Below, piece by piece: positions 44,384-55,600 of a DNA stretch of 64,000 bases. The DNA is from Arthrinium phaeospermum (Eukaryota; Ascomycota; Sordariomycetes; Amphisphaeriales; Apiosporaceae): the NCBI GenBank assembly GCA_006503535.1, contig QYRS01000009.1, positions 1,736,001 to 1,800,000 on the forward strand. Reading direction: 5' to 3'. Both the position numbers and the translations under genes were made by a program. Under the pieces are notes generated by a model. That model did no database searches. It saw only the letters and a list, made by a program, of their open reading frames with translations, and was not told the DNA's origin. Every line of letters starts with the position of its first letter. Position 1 is the stretch's first letter.

Positions 44384-44973
44384 CAGCAGGTTGCATTTTG
44401 CTAGTCTTGTGATGTATTTGAGCCAGTGTAATGAATTACGAGCAATGAGATACCACTTTGTTTCTTCAAATAAGACTTTGTTTAATTTCGAGTGATTCGT
44501 TTCGTCTACAATTGGCATCCTGGACAGTCACGGGTTGCATGGAAAAGTTTAGAGAAAACAACGATTGCGTTCAAGACTATCTAAGTACCTGTCGCCGTGG
44601 GTGTCACACCAAGTGCAATGCCAAATCGACCCGAGAATCAAGCGGCGCCCAATGATTCCCAATCATGAGTTGAGACAATTGTCGAGAAGTAAGAGCAGAG
44701 GCGGATGACCGTGGCTGCCCAATGATAGGCCTATTAGTAGGTGAGCCGACGCAAAGAGTGCAAGGAAATCGAGGCAGAAAGGAAAGAAGATCATCGCAAA
44801 GATCTCGGAACGGTGCCGAAATCGGTGATTATTCCGTAGTCTGATGTTAGCTGATCAGATCGGAGATGGCCGGAAATGGCCTGATAATACATGCGGTTGC
44901 CGATGAACGGAGTAGTCGAAGTACCGGGAGACGGGGCGTGAAGACTGTAGTAGGCGTGCAAAATCCCAAGATC
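44384..44973. other. Convergent 3' region, SUN-domain gene and mei2-like gene
   Basis: A 590-bp spacer between 3' ends. No gene, repeat or RNA is recognised. Confidence 0.6.
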
Positions 44974-46975
44974 TTACTGCGGAGAGAACTGAGAGTAAGG
45001 AGAGTACGACGTGTCGTAGTCGAACTCCTCCAGAGCTGCCAGGCGGGTGCCGCGATCATATTGAGAACGACGACGTCGCTGCTCGTCGCGGTAGTGTTGG
45101 CCAGCGTTAGGGGTGAAGAGTCCAACATGCTCTGCATTCTCACAGCTACGCTTCATCTTCGAGTGGTTGTCCGGAGAAGGGAACGGTTCTTCCTCGCCAG
45201 CTTGAGCGGGTGCGGGACCATTGACGGTGTAATACAGCTTAGGTCGGTAATGGGCTGCCTCGAGCATGACTGAGCTGTTGCGGAACTTCTGGACCAAGCA
45301 GTCCTTTCCCTGGATTGTGGCATAAGAGATCTCGGCAACCTTGTCGCTCTTGAAGCAGTTCCATCGCTGGTTACCACGTGCTCGGACAAAGTCGATGATG
45401 TCCAGCGGGTCGACGAAGTTGATGAAAGCATAGCCCACATTGCAATCGTTGGCGAAATCGATACGAAGGTACATGAAGTCATACTTGCCCCAGCTCGACT
45501 CATCGACGATGCCCTTTAACATAGCCTGGTCAACCTTGTTGGGAATGTTGCGGAGCATGATCGTAGTACGCACGTCGATGCCCTCACGGATGCGAGAAAT
45601 GTCGACGTGGTTATGCTGGCTACTGGTGTTGCCGTGATGGTAGGGAGCCCGTTGGATTCGGATTGCGTGCTGTCGGCGGCCGTCAATGCTTCTGGAGAAA
45701 GCCTCTCCGTTTCTGTTGAAGCCGTCCGAGACCCGGGGATACTGAGGGAAGCCGGCGTATGAATCCATGATTCTGGGATATCCGATAGGACGGGGCGATG
45801 CCCACACTTGTTGGTACTGGTCGAGCAGATAGGGTGCGGGATACATCATTGGAACCATACCCAGAGGAGCTTGGACTTGAGGGCGTGAGATTGACAATCG
45901 CTGTAGATCGTTGGCCAGATCCGATGTGCTGCTAGGGCGGAGGGTAGGAACGGTGGCCGGGATGTCAGGTCGATGAAGGGTCATGCAAATCTGGAACCCT
46001 TGCTGTGGTTTGTATCAGTAAATTGTTCGTACGTATGTAGGATCACCACACATACCTCTGTGTTATGCAAGTGAAGCTTCGAGACTGCCTGCAGAGAAAC
46101 GTCGTTCTCACAGTATTCAACAATAGCATTGAAGACGCTACCCTCGACACCTGTGGCTTGCAGCTTGAATGCAAAGAGATCACCTTCATTCTGTAGCTTC
46201 TGCTGCAGCATATCGTACAGCTGCAGAGGATTGGTTCCAGCAAGAGAAGGAGGAGCGAAGACTGCAAGGGCAACTTGACCTTCGTGCGCGGTGATGATGC
46301 CACCCGTAGGATTGATCGCATGTGAGAACTCGCGTGGGTTGATGTAGAGGGCAGTCCAGCCTTTTCCACCAAGTTGGGCGTTCTGATGAAAGATGCAAGC
46401 ATCCCGAATGTTGCTGAAGCGGGCGTAGACCACATTGCCGCGAAGCTCAATCTGGTTCGTGCCCGAAAGGTTGAAACCCCGGTGTGCGAGAACCTCCCAC
46501 GGGTTAGTCCGAGACAAATTCAACGGCGGCCAAAATAACTTACAGAGAGATAGTTGTCGACCTCGACCTTGTGGATGGCAGCATTACCTGGAATGTAGAT
46601 GATGAGGCATCGTGACAGGCCAACATCAGTGCTGAGACCCTGGTGGACAAACCCGTCGGCCTCCTTGGCCGCAATGACCGTAGGCGGTCCACTGGCGGGC
46701 GGAACCGGGGTAGACGAGTGAGGTGAAAAACAAGAGGCTGTAGGGGAGAGGCTGTAGCTACTGACGAAGGGATCGCGGTAGCGACGACGAGAATCCAGTG
46801 AAGCGGGCGAAGCGGCAACGACGACACCTCTGGTATCACGAAGGCCTAGGCCGATCGAATGAGGGGCCCGGACGGAACGAGATACGCCATCATCAGGAGA
46901 GAATGTAGTCAAGCGTGTATCCGGCGTGCCATTGAACGAGTCAGCGGCGCCGCTGGAAGAGCGAGGGGATTGCAT
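44974..46975 (-). CDS. mei2: Mei2-like RNA-binding protein
   Basis: Three exons on the minus strand (46544-46975, 46056-46493, 44974-46002) give 632 residues. The C-terminal Mei2-type RRM spans about residues 434-545: TTIMLRNIPNKVDQAMLK, YDFMYLRIDFANDCNVGYAF, VRARGNQRWNCFKSDKVAEI and IQGKDCLVQKFRNSSV, all diagnostic. Two degenerate RRM-like regions lie before it (around 115-200 and 205-290), giving the usual three-RRM Mei2 layout. In fission yeast Mei2 is the master switch of meiosis and binds meiRNA; in filamentous ascomycetes a sexual-development role is plausible but not shown here. Intron 1 (50 nt) has the branch site GGACTAAC and ends GGGAG; intron 2 ends CCACAG. The start ATG precedes a Ser-rich disordered N-terminus. 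Confidence 0.93.
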
Positions 46976-48750
46976 GACCAAAATAGACAGTGGCAATGTT
47001 GTTGCGCGTGTGGATGGGGGAGTGGTAGGGGAGTGGTAGGAGGGTGGTTGAGGAGTTGTGATGGAGGAGTTGTGATGGAGTTGTTGTGTGGGTTGGAGGA
47101 GGATGGAACTCGACGAAGTCTTTCGAGGACCTGGTGTGCCTCAGTGCGAACTTATAGAGTACCCAAGTTGGAACTCGACCGATTTTACCTTGTAAAAGAG
47201 TGAATGTAGATTCTTGTCGTCGAAACCACAATGAGCTCGTCGTCGAAACCACCTAGAACTCGTCGACGTTTTAAAAGTGGTGAATATAAGGTCGATGTTG
47301 ATGTGTAGTGACACGGATCGCCGAAGACCTGCAAAGTGAAGTCTTATAGCATCGCCGAGGTGGAAGGCTTGCAGGCTTGGAACAAATTTTTTTCAATCTT
47401 GCGTGCCTGCCTCGAGTTCGAGTGTGGAATGGAAAACCAACTCGAGTGGTGAGGAAGGAGCGTTCCTTCCTTTTCCCCAGACTGCAATACCTATCGTTGG
47501 GAAGGTACGACTTAAGAGGATATGTTTACCACATGGCGTGACTGCAGTCCCACCCTGATCGCTACGACGACCACCTGGTCTTCGGTCAAAAATCATCATT
47601 CATCAATGTCATGTGCATGCAGCAGCCAGTCACTTGATTTCACTTTGGACGATGCACTGATATGTATGTGCACCAAACCACACATAGGTATCGTCATAAT
47701 GGGTACCTATCTGATGCGATATGTGTCACGTCTATTTCCTGATTAGGTTGTGAAAGGGGTATTTGCCGGCCGTTTATTGGCCAGATTCGCGGCTACCTAA
47801 GGTCGGGAGGCCGAGCTTCCCGGATCTAAGCACCGAGACACCTGGGTTAGGTAAGTGGGTGTATTGTGTGCCACGAGGCATACCGACCATATACTGACTA
47901 AACTGGATGCTGGATGCTGACCAAGACCTAAGGAACATATTTTTCAATGATAATGTAGGAGGATGCGTTGGGTAAGAACTTTCCTTGGACGGGAGGAGAT
48001 GGCCAAGGAAACTTTAGATGATGAACATTCGTTGTCGTTTGGGGTAAACGTGACAGCAATCAACTGTGCGTTGATGGGACGGAATATGTAAGCTTGCAGA
48101 GCACCAGACGAGGTACATTTGCCATGTTATTATGGGCCGGAAGGAGTCACTGGTGATCACGCTGACATATTTCCATGAAGATATGTGTGCTATGTGCGAT
48201 GTAGTAGGGGTGAACTTGCTGTGTCTGGATCAAACAGATTTTGTGAGGGCCAGAGAAATTGAAAAACCATTGTACATATCTGCCTACCACTATAGTCATT
48301 CGATAGCATGGTAATTGTGATGACCTGTGCAACTATCCGGCACATGGATGGTCTTAACTGGTCTGTTGCGGCCCCCCTTTTCCACCTGATCCTATTCACA
48401 TCTTACTGTGACATGGAGGTCAAGAACCCTTGACCCTTACCGAGTACAAAGGAACCGAATAAAAGTCTGGGGAATAACCATTTCCATTGATCAAACAACA
48501 CAATCTTTGCTAGCAGCAAGTAATGATTTTTTTGTGGTTTTTATCTTCAATCAACTTGATGAGGTAACCCCTATTTCGTCACCCCAACATATAGCAGGTA
48601 GGCGATAAAATTAGACCATCATGCCTTGCACATATATGTACTCTTCCCTCGATGCTAACGAAAGAGGTAGCCAGGTGCGAAACCCCATGCTCTAGTCAAC
48701 AAACGTCCCCAGATTTCGTACATCCCGGGACCTCCTTTCCGCCTACCTCC
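46976..48750. other. Promoter region of the mei2-like gene
   Basis: About 1.8 kb between the mei2 start and the 3' end of the acyl-CoA dehydrogenase gene. Short direct repeats close to the mei2 start are listed separately. The rest shows no gene. Confidence 0.6.
47023..47260. repeat. Short direct repeats in the mei2 leader or promoter
   Basis: Several short repeats cluster within 250 bp of the mei2 start: GAGTGGTAGG twice near 47023-47042, GGAGTTGTGATGGAG-like copies near 47050-47080, GGAACTCGAC at about 47105 and 47170, and GTCGTCGAAACCAC at 47216-47229 and 47239-47252. The last two copies are identical over 14 bases and start 23 bases apart. Confidence 0.6.
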
Positions 48751-50127
48751 TTAATAGCTCCTCGGCAGCCCCAAAACCTTCTCGACAATATAATTCATAA
48801 TCATCTCCCGCGACACGGGTGCGATCCTCGGCACCAGGCACTCGCGCAGCCACCGCTCGACATCGTACTCCATCGCATACCCCATACCGCCGTGCGTCAG
48901 AACGGCCCGCTCGCACGCCGCAAACGCCGCCTCGGCCGCGAGGTACTTGGCGCTATTAGCCGCCACGCCCACGGCATCCTGCCGGACCTTCCCCGCCGCC
49001 GCCGTCTCAGTACCATTACTACTACTCTGGCTCTGGTCGTACAGCCGGGCCGCGTGATACGTCGCATGTTTCGCGGCCTCGAGCCGCATGTAGGCATCAG
49101 CAAGCGGATGCGCAATACCCTGGTTTGCGCCAATCGGCCGCCCAAACACGACGCGCTCACGAGCATAGCCAGCCGCCCGCGCCACGGCCGCGTACCCCAG
49201 CCCCAAGGCCTCGCCGGCCAGCAGGCAGCGCTCGGCGTTCATGCCGTGAAGAATGATCTTGAAGCCCTGGTTCTCCGTCCCGACCAGCGTGTCGGCGGGG
49301 ATCTGGTAGTTGTCGAAGAACACCTCGTTGGCGTCGACGGCGCGCCCGCCCATCTTCTTGATCTTGCGCATGTCCAAGCCCGGAACACCTTCCCGGTCGA
49401 GGTCGATGCAGAACAGCGATAAGCCCTCGCTCGGCTTGCGCACCTCCTCGAGCGGCGTCGTGCGCGCGAGCAGCATCATCTTGCGCGCCACCTGCGCACA
49501 TGTGATCCAGATCTTCTGCCCCGTGACGCTGTACGACTTGCCATCCGCGCTCTTCCGAGCCAGGGTGCGCAGGCGGAGTGTGTCGAGCCCCGTATTCGGT
49601 TCCGTGACGCCGAAGCACGTCCGCCATTCGCCCGAGATGATCTTGGGGATCGTGCCCTCCCGCTGCTCCCGGCTGCCAAACCTGGCCAGGGGCTGGGTGG
49701 CGTAGACGTTGGCGTGAATTGACTGGGCCCCTGCCATGCCCGCCCCCGACTCTGCGATGGTCTGCATCATCATGGTGGCTTCAGATATACCAAGTCCAGA
49801 ACCTCCGAGTTCCTCCGGCAGTGCGATCCCTAGCCATCCGTCCTTGGCCAGGGCTGCATGAAACTCCTTGGGGTCTTGTTCACTCTGATCATGCTCTTGC
49901 CAGTAGCTGTTTGGGAACTTGGCACACAAGGTCGCCACGGCTTCCCGGACCGTCATTTGATTCTCGGTGAAACCACTGGTTTCCATAATGTGCCGCCGAC
50001 TGGTAGCTGAGAAGCATCTGTGGTGAGCAGCAACATTTCTGCATAACGGATTCGGTCTGGCACATTGTAAGAGAGATTCGTTGAAGACAGTGCCCGCCCG
50101 TGGGAGCTGTCGCAATGCTCGAAACAT
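48751..50127 (-). CDS. Mitochondrial acyl-CoA dehydrogenase, isovaleryl/long-chain type catalytic base
   Basis: One exon encodes 458 residues. Residues 1-46 are Arg-rich and lack acids except one, a likely mitochondrial presequence ending near RCFSATSRRH. The acyl-CoA dehydrogenase core follows: GWLGIALPEELGGSGLGISE, CFGVTEPNTG, GQKIWITCA, FDNYQIP, YARERVVFGRPI and the late LTHGGMGYAMEYDVERWLRE. The enzyme should oxidise an acyl-CoA at C2-C3 using FAD and pass electrons to ETF. The usual Glu of the YEGT motif is replaced (APVS, 436-439), but Glu299 in NAERC sits where isovaleryl- and long-chain enzymes keep their base. No PTS1 is present. It is head-to-head with a CoA-transferase gene 627 bp away. 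Substrate unknown. Confidence 0.93.
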   Translation of the reverse strand: MFRALRQLPRAGTVFNESLLQCARPNPLCRNVAAHHRCFSATSRRHIMETSGFTENQMTVREAVATLCAKFPNSYWQEHDQSEQDPKEFHAALAKDGWLGIALPEELGGSGLGISEATMMMQTIAESGAGMAGAQSIHANVYATQPLARFGSREQREGTIPKIISGEWRTCFGVTEPNTGLDTLRLRTLARKSADGKSYSVTGQKIWITCAQVARKMMLLARTTPLEEVRKPSEGLSLFCIDLDREGVPGLDMRKIKKMGGRAVDANEVFFDNYQIPADTLVGTENQGFKIILHGMNAERCLLAGEALGLGYAAVARAAGYARERVVFGRPIGANQGIAHPLADAYMRLEAAKHATYHAARLYDQSQSSSNGTETAAAGKVRQDAVGVAANSAKYLAAEAAFAACERAVLTHGGMGYAMEYDVERWLRECLVPRIAPVSREMIMNYIVEKVLGLPRSY

Positions 50128-50754
50128 TCTTCCCCTTATTAGAAGATTCTTACAATGGTGAAACCTGATATCTTGGTAGGGGCAGTCGAAGGGATGAAAA
50201 CAACTATTGATGCGATCAATCCCTCGAACTTAGAACTGACCTTCCCAGTGAACCTCGGCAGTAACATTACACTGCGTCTTCGATGATGGGAATAGCTGCG
50301 GGGTGCTTAACCCCACTACCCCAGATGCATCAGGTAGATCATCACTTCCACTGGTATATGCAGCAGTACATGAAATGGTTTTGGATTACTGCTTAACTAC
50401 AAAAATTCATATATTCTTCGTATTCTCGATCTCAGTAGTCCCGCATCTTCTGGAATATCAGTTCGATGTATTAATAGCAGCATTGCCTAAGTACAGTAAG
50501 TAGCTTCCAAGTAAAGTTTATCTCATCTTTATCGGAAGACGAACCGTCCCTCCACACTCCAAGATCGCCAAGGAGATTGGGGATCAGATCCCCCATACAG
50601 TGGGCCTCGGCTTGTAAGTCATGAGAAGCAGACGACAGAAAAGGAAGAATGGCAATACGACCTTAACACAAGGCTCTTTCTGGTCAATCTAGAAAACATT
50701 GCGCGCTAATATCGCCTTAGGAGACACAATATCAGCCAGGTCAAGCTCCCAGGG
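50128..50754. promoter_or_regulatory. Divergent promoter with CCTCGG and CreA-type motifs
   Basis: This 627-bp space separates the starts of the acyl-CoA dehydrogenase and CoA-transferase genes. CCTCGG, the FarA/FarB fatty-acid response motif of aspergilli, occurs at 50253-50258 and 50605-50610. Between them three CreA-type SYGGRG matches lie within 27 bp: GCGGGG at 50298-50303, CCCCAC at 50311-50316 and CCCCAG at 50319-50324. The reading is that both genes share induction by fatty or branched acids and repression by glucose. This is inference from motifs. Confidence 0.5.
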
Positions 50755-52086
50755 ATGGCAGCCAGAGCGCCGAGAAGCTGCACGCTTCTCCACCCCTATA
50801 GACCGTCACTATTCCTCGCATCACCACCACCAGCAGTAGCCAGACCACGACGAAGCTTCTGGGCCAGCCCAACATGCCTTAATAAACCCACATCATCAAC
50901 GCCCAAGCCAACAGATAAGTCCCACCTGCCCCTGCACGGCATCACCGTCGTCTCCCTAGAACAAGCCATCGCCGCCCCCTTCTGCACCCGCCAACTCGCC
51001 GACCACGGCGCCCGCGTCATCAAGATCGAGCGGCCGGGCGCGGGTGACTTCGCCCGGTCCTACGACACCCGCGTCGGCCCAGGCCTATCCTCGCACTTCG
51101 TCTGGGCGAACCGGTCGAAAGAGAGCCTGGCGCTGGACCTCAAGCAGCCGAAGGACCTGGCCATCCTGCAAAAGCTGCTCGCCGGCCTGCGGGTCGACGT
51201 GCTGGTCCAGAACCTGGCGCCGGGCGCCGCGGACCGCCTGGGCCTCTCGTACGAGACGCTCCGACGGGAACACCCCAGCCTCATCGTCTGCGACATCTCC
51301 GGGTACGGCGCCAGCGGGCCCTACCGCGACAAGAAGGCGTACGACCTGCTGGTGCAGAGCGAGGCCGGCCTCCTGTCGACGACGGGGGGCGCCGACGGCC
51401 GCTCGCCCGCCAAAGTCGGTATCTCCATCGCCGACATCGCGTCGGGCATGTACGCCCTGACCAGCATCATGGGCGCGCTGATGCGGCGGGACAAGACGGA
51501 GGCCAAGACGGGCTGCCGGATCGACATCTCCATGCTCGAGGCCATGGTCGAGTGGATGAGTTTCCCGCTCTACTACAGCTACCAGGGCCAGCCGGGCCCC
51601 CGCCCCATGGGCGCCTCCCACGCGTCCATCTACCCGTATGGGCCCTTCGAGACGGGCGGCAGGGGATCCGTTATGCTGGGCGTCCAGAACGAGCGAGAGT
51701 GGACGCGGCTCTGCGCCGAGGTGCTGCACGATGCACCGCTGGCGGTGGATGCGCGGTTCGCCACCAATCCGAAGCGCGTCGAGAACCGTGAAGCCCTCCG
51801 GCAGATCATGCTTGGGGTCTTCGGCAAGCTCTCGGCAGAAGCTGTCATCGCGAGGCTGGACGCGGCGGGCATTGCCAATGCCAAGGTGAATGACATGAAG
51901 GGCGTCTGGGAGCATCCACAGCTCAAAGCACGGCATCGATGGACCGAGGTTGGGACTTCGCAAGGGCCTGTGCCGGCATTACTTCCGCCAGGAGTCTCAT
52001 GTGTTGACGAAGCCAAGATGGAGGAAGTGCCCAGTGTTGGGCAACATAATGAGGCAATACTAAAACAACTAAGTTTGCAGGACTAG
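50755..52086 (+). CDS. Class III (CaiB/BaiF) CoA-transferase, probably mitochondrial
   Basis: One exon encodes 443 residues. The first 45 or so residues are Arg/Ser/Pro-rich without acids, suggesting a mitochondrial presequence. The class III fold is recognised from LHGITVVSLEQAIAAPFCTR, ADHGARVIKIERPGAGDFAR, VWANRSKESLALDL, and ISGYGASGPYRDKKAYDLLVQ. Asp197 in AYDLL is the expected acyl-anhydride nucleophile. Later ADIASGMYALTSIM and EWTRLCAEVL match. Such enzymes move CoA between an acyl-CoA and a free carboxylate, for example succinyl-CoA:glutarate CoA-transferase. The acid used cannot be told from sequence. Its head-to-head partner, an acyl-CoA dehydrogenase, would be the logical next step after activation. 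High GC at third positions across the core. Confidence 0.93.
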   Translation: MAARAPRSCTLLHPYRPSLFLASPPPAVARPRRSFWASPTCLNKPTSSTPKPTDKSHLPLHGITVVSLEQAIAAPFCTRQLADHGARVIKIERPGAGDFARSYDTRVGPGLSSHFVWANRSKESLALDLKQPKDLAILQKLLAGLRVDVLVQNLAPGAADRLGLSYETLRREHPSLIVCDISGYGASGPYRDKKAYDLLVQSEAGLLSTTGGADGRSPAKVGISIADIASGMYALTSIMGALMRRDKTEAKTGCRIDISMLEAMVEWMSFPLYYSYQGQPGPRPMGASHASIYPYGPFETGGRGSVMLGVQNEREWTRLCAEVLHDAPLAVDARFATNPKRVENREALRQIMLGVFGKLSAEAVIARLDAAGIANAKVNDMKGVWEHPQLKARHRWTEVGTSQGPVPALLPPGVSCVDEAKMEEVPSVGQHNEAILKQLSLQD

Positions 52087-52685
52087 ATAAGGTGGCAGAA
52101 GAAGATATTGGCTTGGTTTGGTATTATGAAGTCGATATGAAATTTATAATGCATTGGATCTTTCTGCACTTATTTCTATTAGAAGTACATCTGCTACTGT
52201 CAGGATCGCTCTTCCTGATTAGGTAATCCTACAGTCTCCTCTTCTTGATCCCCCGGACAAGGGGATCAGCTCCATGCTCCAGAGCCTGAAACCGCTTCTC
52301 CCATCTTTTAAGTGATGGAAGACAAAAGAAGCATATAAAAAAGCTAAGGTAGGGGTATCGCGTTCGTTGGTCCCTTTTCCTTGCTTGCCCGATTCAACGC
52401 AGGTGGAGTTCCCAAAGTTGTGAGTTTCTGATACACGTACCAATCGTTTCCTCTTTACCGTCGAGGCCCGTTGCCCCTGATGTAGTTGAAAAAAGAAAAG
52501 TAAAATCATCCATAACGCCCCAACGAAGTTTTCCGTGTCTTGCAAAGATGTCACAACAGCCTGATATGCAAGTGCTCCTCGATCTTTCCCTGGCAGATCA
52601 AAGAAACCCAGAAGGTGGAGGAAAGTCGCAGGTCTATCGGATTGACAGTTGTGATGCCGCCCAAGAAATCTGTCACCAGGTATTA
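52087..52685. other. Convergent 3' region, CoA-transferase and snf2
   Basis: A 599-bp spacer containing both 3' untranslated regions. A 68-codon plus-strand frame beginning at 52548 runs antisense into the last snf2 exon and is not called as a gene. Confidence 0.6.
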
Positions 52686-55600
52686 TTATTCGCCGCCCTG
52701 TTCACTAGGAGCGCCGCTGATTCCGCCATTAACAGGGGTGGCCCCATTTGTTGACACCAGTTTGATCCGGGTAGGATTCGCCAGCGGCTGAGGGGTTCCG
52801 GCACTGGTGGTGGGCGCAGCACTGCTCTCCTTGGCGGAGGGATCCTCAAGCTCGGCCAGCTCTTGATGGTCGCTAAGCGCCTGTTGCGCCTTGGCATTAA
52901 AGTAATTCTAATGACCCAAAGTTAGTAAAAACGCCTCCATGCTTCCATGATAGTATCAAAACTTACCTCCATGACAATGGCATCCGAGTAGAGCAGGCTC
53001 CCATCTTCGTTGTAGGTTTTGCAGTTACCGCACATGAGCATGATATCCTTGCGCATGTCGTTGACACTGTTGTACTCTTCCTTCTTGATCTTGGCCAGTA
53101 TCTGGTTCATGCAGATGGGGTTCTGAATAAGAAGGTAGTAGTCGCCGTAGTCACGCTTCGAGGGCAGTTTGACGAAAGGTCCAATGATGAGTCGCTTGAC
53201 AGGCTCGTCGTCCCCATCTTCTTCCTTCTCCTCTGGTTCGAGGGGGTCATCGGCCTCTAGGGACATCAAACCGTCATAAATGCTGCGCAGAGTCTTTTGC
53301 AAGATCTGTCGCGTCTCAGGCGGTATGCGAGAGTCATTGCCATTGGTAGCCACCGCCTTGGGTCGTCCGCCCGGTCCGCGGCGCTTCTTGGCAGGCGGTT
53401 CGCCATCCTCATCCTCAACCTTCCGCTTTTCGATGTTCTTGCTGCCCGGTTTGCGACCGCGTTTCTTCGGTGGTGTCTCAACCTCCTCCGTGGATGCCCT
53501 GCTGGCGCTTGGCGAGTTTTGCCCAGAGGTGTTGTTTATAGCGGCCAGGCGCTTGAATCGATTGGTTTCCCGTCTCTCCTTGCGAGCATTCTTGCGCGCC
53601 GCGGCGGCCTCCGGCGAATCGTCATCGTCATCAACGGCCATGAGCCATTGTTCTTCAGTCAAGCCATCGTCGTACTTAACGCGAGTGCGCTCACGAGCGC
53701 CACGGCCAAGAACCTCTTCCTCTTCTTCAGGCTCGGGGTTACCTTCGTTCAAGTAGATGTCCGGCAGTTCGTTCTCTCCCATGAGACGGGGCATTTGCTT
53801 AGAGCCAGGAGCATTACCGTAAGTCAGATCCTTGGCTCGCTCCTCGTCGAGTTTGTTGAAGAGATTTACTTCGTCGTCGTTTCGGGCAAGGATCATGTTG
53901 AGCTCCTCGTCATCCATCTCATCTTGGTCACCGGTTTCGGCCATATCGGCAGTCTCGAGCAACGTACGCAGCATAGCGTCACGATCCGTTTCCGAAGACT
54001 TGTTATCGAATCGACCAGCCTGAATAACCTTGCCATCCATATCAAGCTTGTATCTGGCTCGCTCCAGAATCTTCTCTTCGACCGAGTTCGAACTGATGAG
54101 TCGAAGAATTCGGACTTCGTTCTTCTGACCGATACGATGCGCACGATCTTGAGCCTGCAAATCTTGATGCGGGTTCCAATCCGAATCGTAAATGATGACA
54201 GTGTCGGCAGTCTGAAGGTTGAGACCAAGACCACCTGCACGTGTGGACAACAAGAACATGAAATATGGTGAATCGGGAGCGTTGAAGACCCTCAGCAAAT
54301 CTGATCGATCTTCAGACTTAGTGGTACCGTCAAGTCGAAGGAATTGGATGCCGCGGTAACGCAAGAAATCCTCCATGATGTCCATAATGGCTGTCATTTG
54401 GAAGAACATGAGGACTCTGTGACCACTGGCCTTGTACTTGGGGAGAATACGGTCCAGAAGCTCGAATTTGCCGGACGTCCTCCACAGCAAATCGTTGGCC
54501 GTACTCAAGGGGTTCATCTGGTTCTCGACTTCGTCAAATACGAAGGGGTGGTTGCAGAGCTTTCTGAGCTGCATGATCATGTTGCTCAAACCACGGACAG
54601 AGGCCTTTCCGCCCTTGCCGTCGCTCACAGCAATCTTGTTGTGCGTGACCATCTGTTTGTACAAACGGTTTTGCAGGGAAGAGAACTTGCACTTGATGAC
54701 CTTTTCTGTCTTGTCAGGCAGATCCTTTTCGACATCCTTCTTCAGGCGTCGCAACAAGAAGGGTCGCAGAACCTTGTGAAGACGTCGAATGACAAGAATC
54801 TGTTCTTCTTCGTTGAGCTCCATCTTGTCCTGACTACCGGTGTTTGCGAAGGGCGTATTGAACCACTCATCGAACGTCTTGACCGACTTGAAGATATTCG
54901 GCAGGACAAAGTTGAGCATGGCCCACAGCTCACCAAGGTTGTTCTGGAGGGGAGTACCAGTAAGAATGAGACGGAATCGAGTGCTGTAGTAATTGGATAT
55001 CGTGGCGCTGAGCTTTGATTGTGTGTTCTTCATTCGGTGACCCTCGTCGATGATCATGTGGAACCACTTAATCTTGCTAAGAACCGGGCGGTCCTTGATG
55101 ATGTACTCGTAGGTCGTGAGTAGGACTTGGAAACGGCCTTGGCGGATCTTGTCCTGTTGTTGCTTTCGAGCGTTCGGTGGGCCCTTGTATACAACTTTAG
55201 ATACGGTCGGAGCCCACTTCTCGAACTCGAGGTTCCAGTTAGTCAGAGTACTGAGAGGCACAATGACCAAGTAGGGACCGTTCTGTTGCTTCTTCTCAAT
55301 GAGATAGGTAACCAAACTAATGGTCTGGATTGTTTTTCCGAGACCCATTTCATCGGCCAGGATACCGTTGAGGTTGTTGTTGTATAGCGACAACATCCAC
55401 TGTAGACCTTTGATCTGATACTCCTTGAGGTTACCACCAACAAGCATATCAGCTTGCTGCGTAACGTCTTCTTTGACACGATGGGCCACTGCGTAGTAAT
55501 CGATCTTGCGACCGCCGTCCTCATCCTCACCCTCGTCGACTTCACTTTCCTCGTCTTCAGGGGCGGCGCCGTTGCCGTGGAGCTCATAGGCCTGCCGTTG

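Noticed and set aside
51085..51963. A 292-codon minus-strand frame opposite the CoA-transferase
   Set aside because: Same reason: the plus strand carries conserved CaiB/BaiF motifs and high third-position GC that opens the antisense frame.
52548..52754. A 68-codon plus-strand frame near the snf2 3' end
   Set aside because: It overlaps the last snf2 exon in antisense and has no resemblance to known small proteins.
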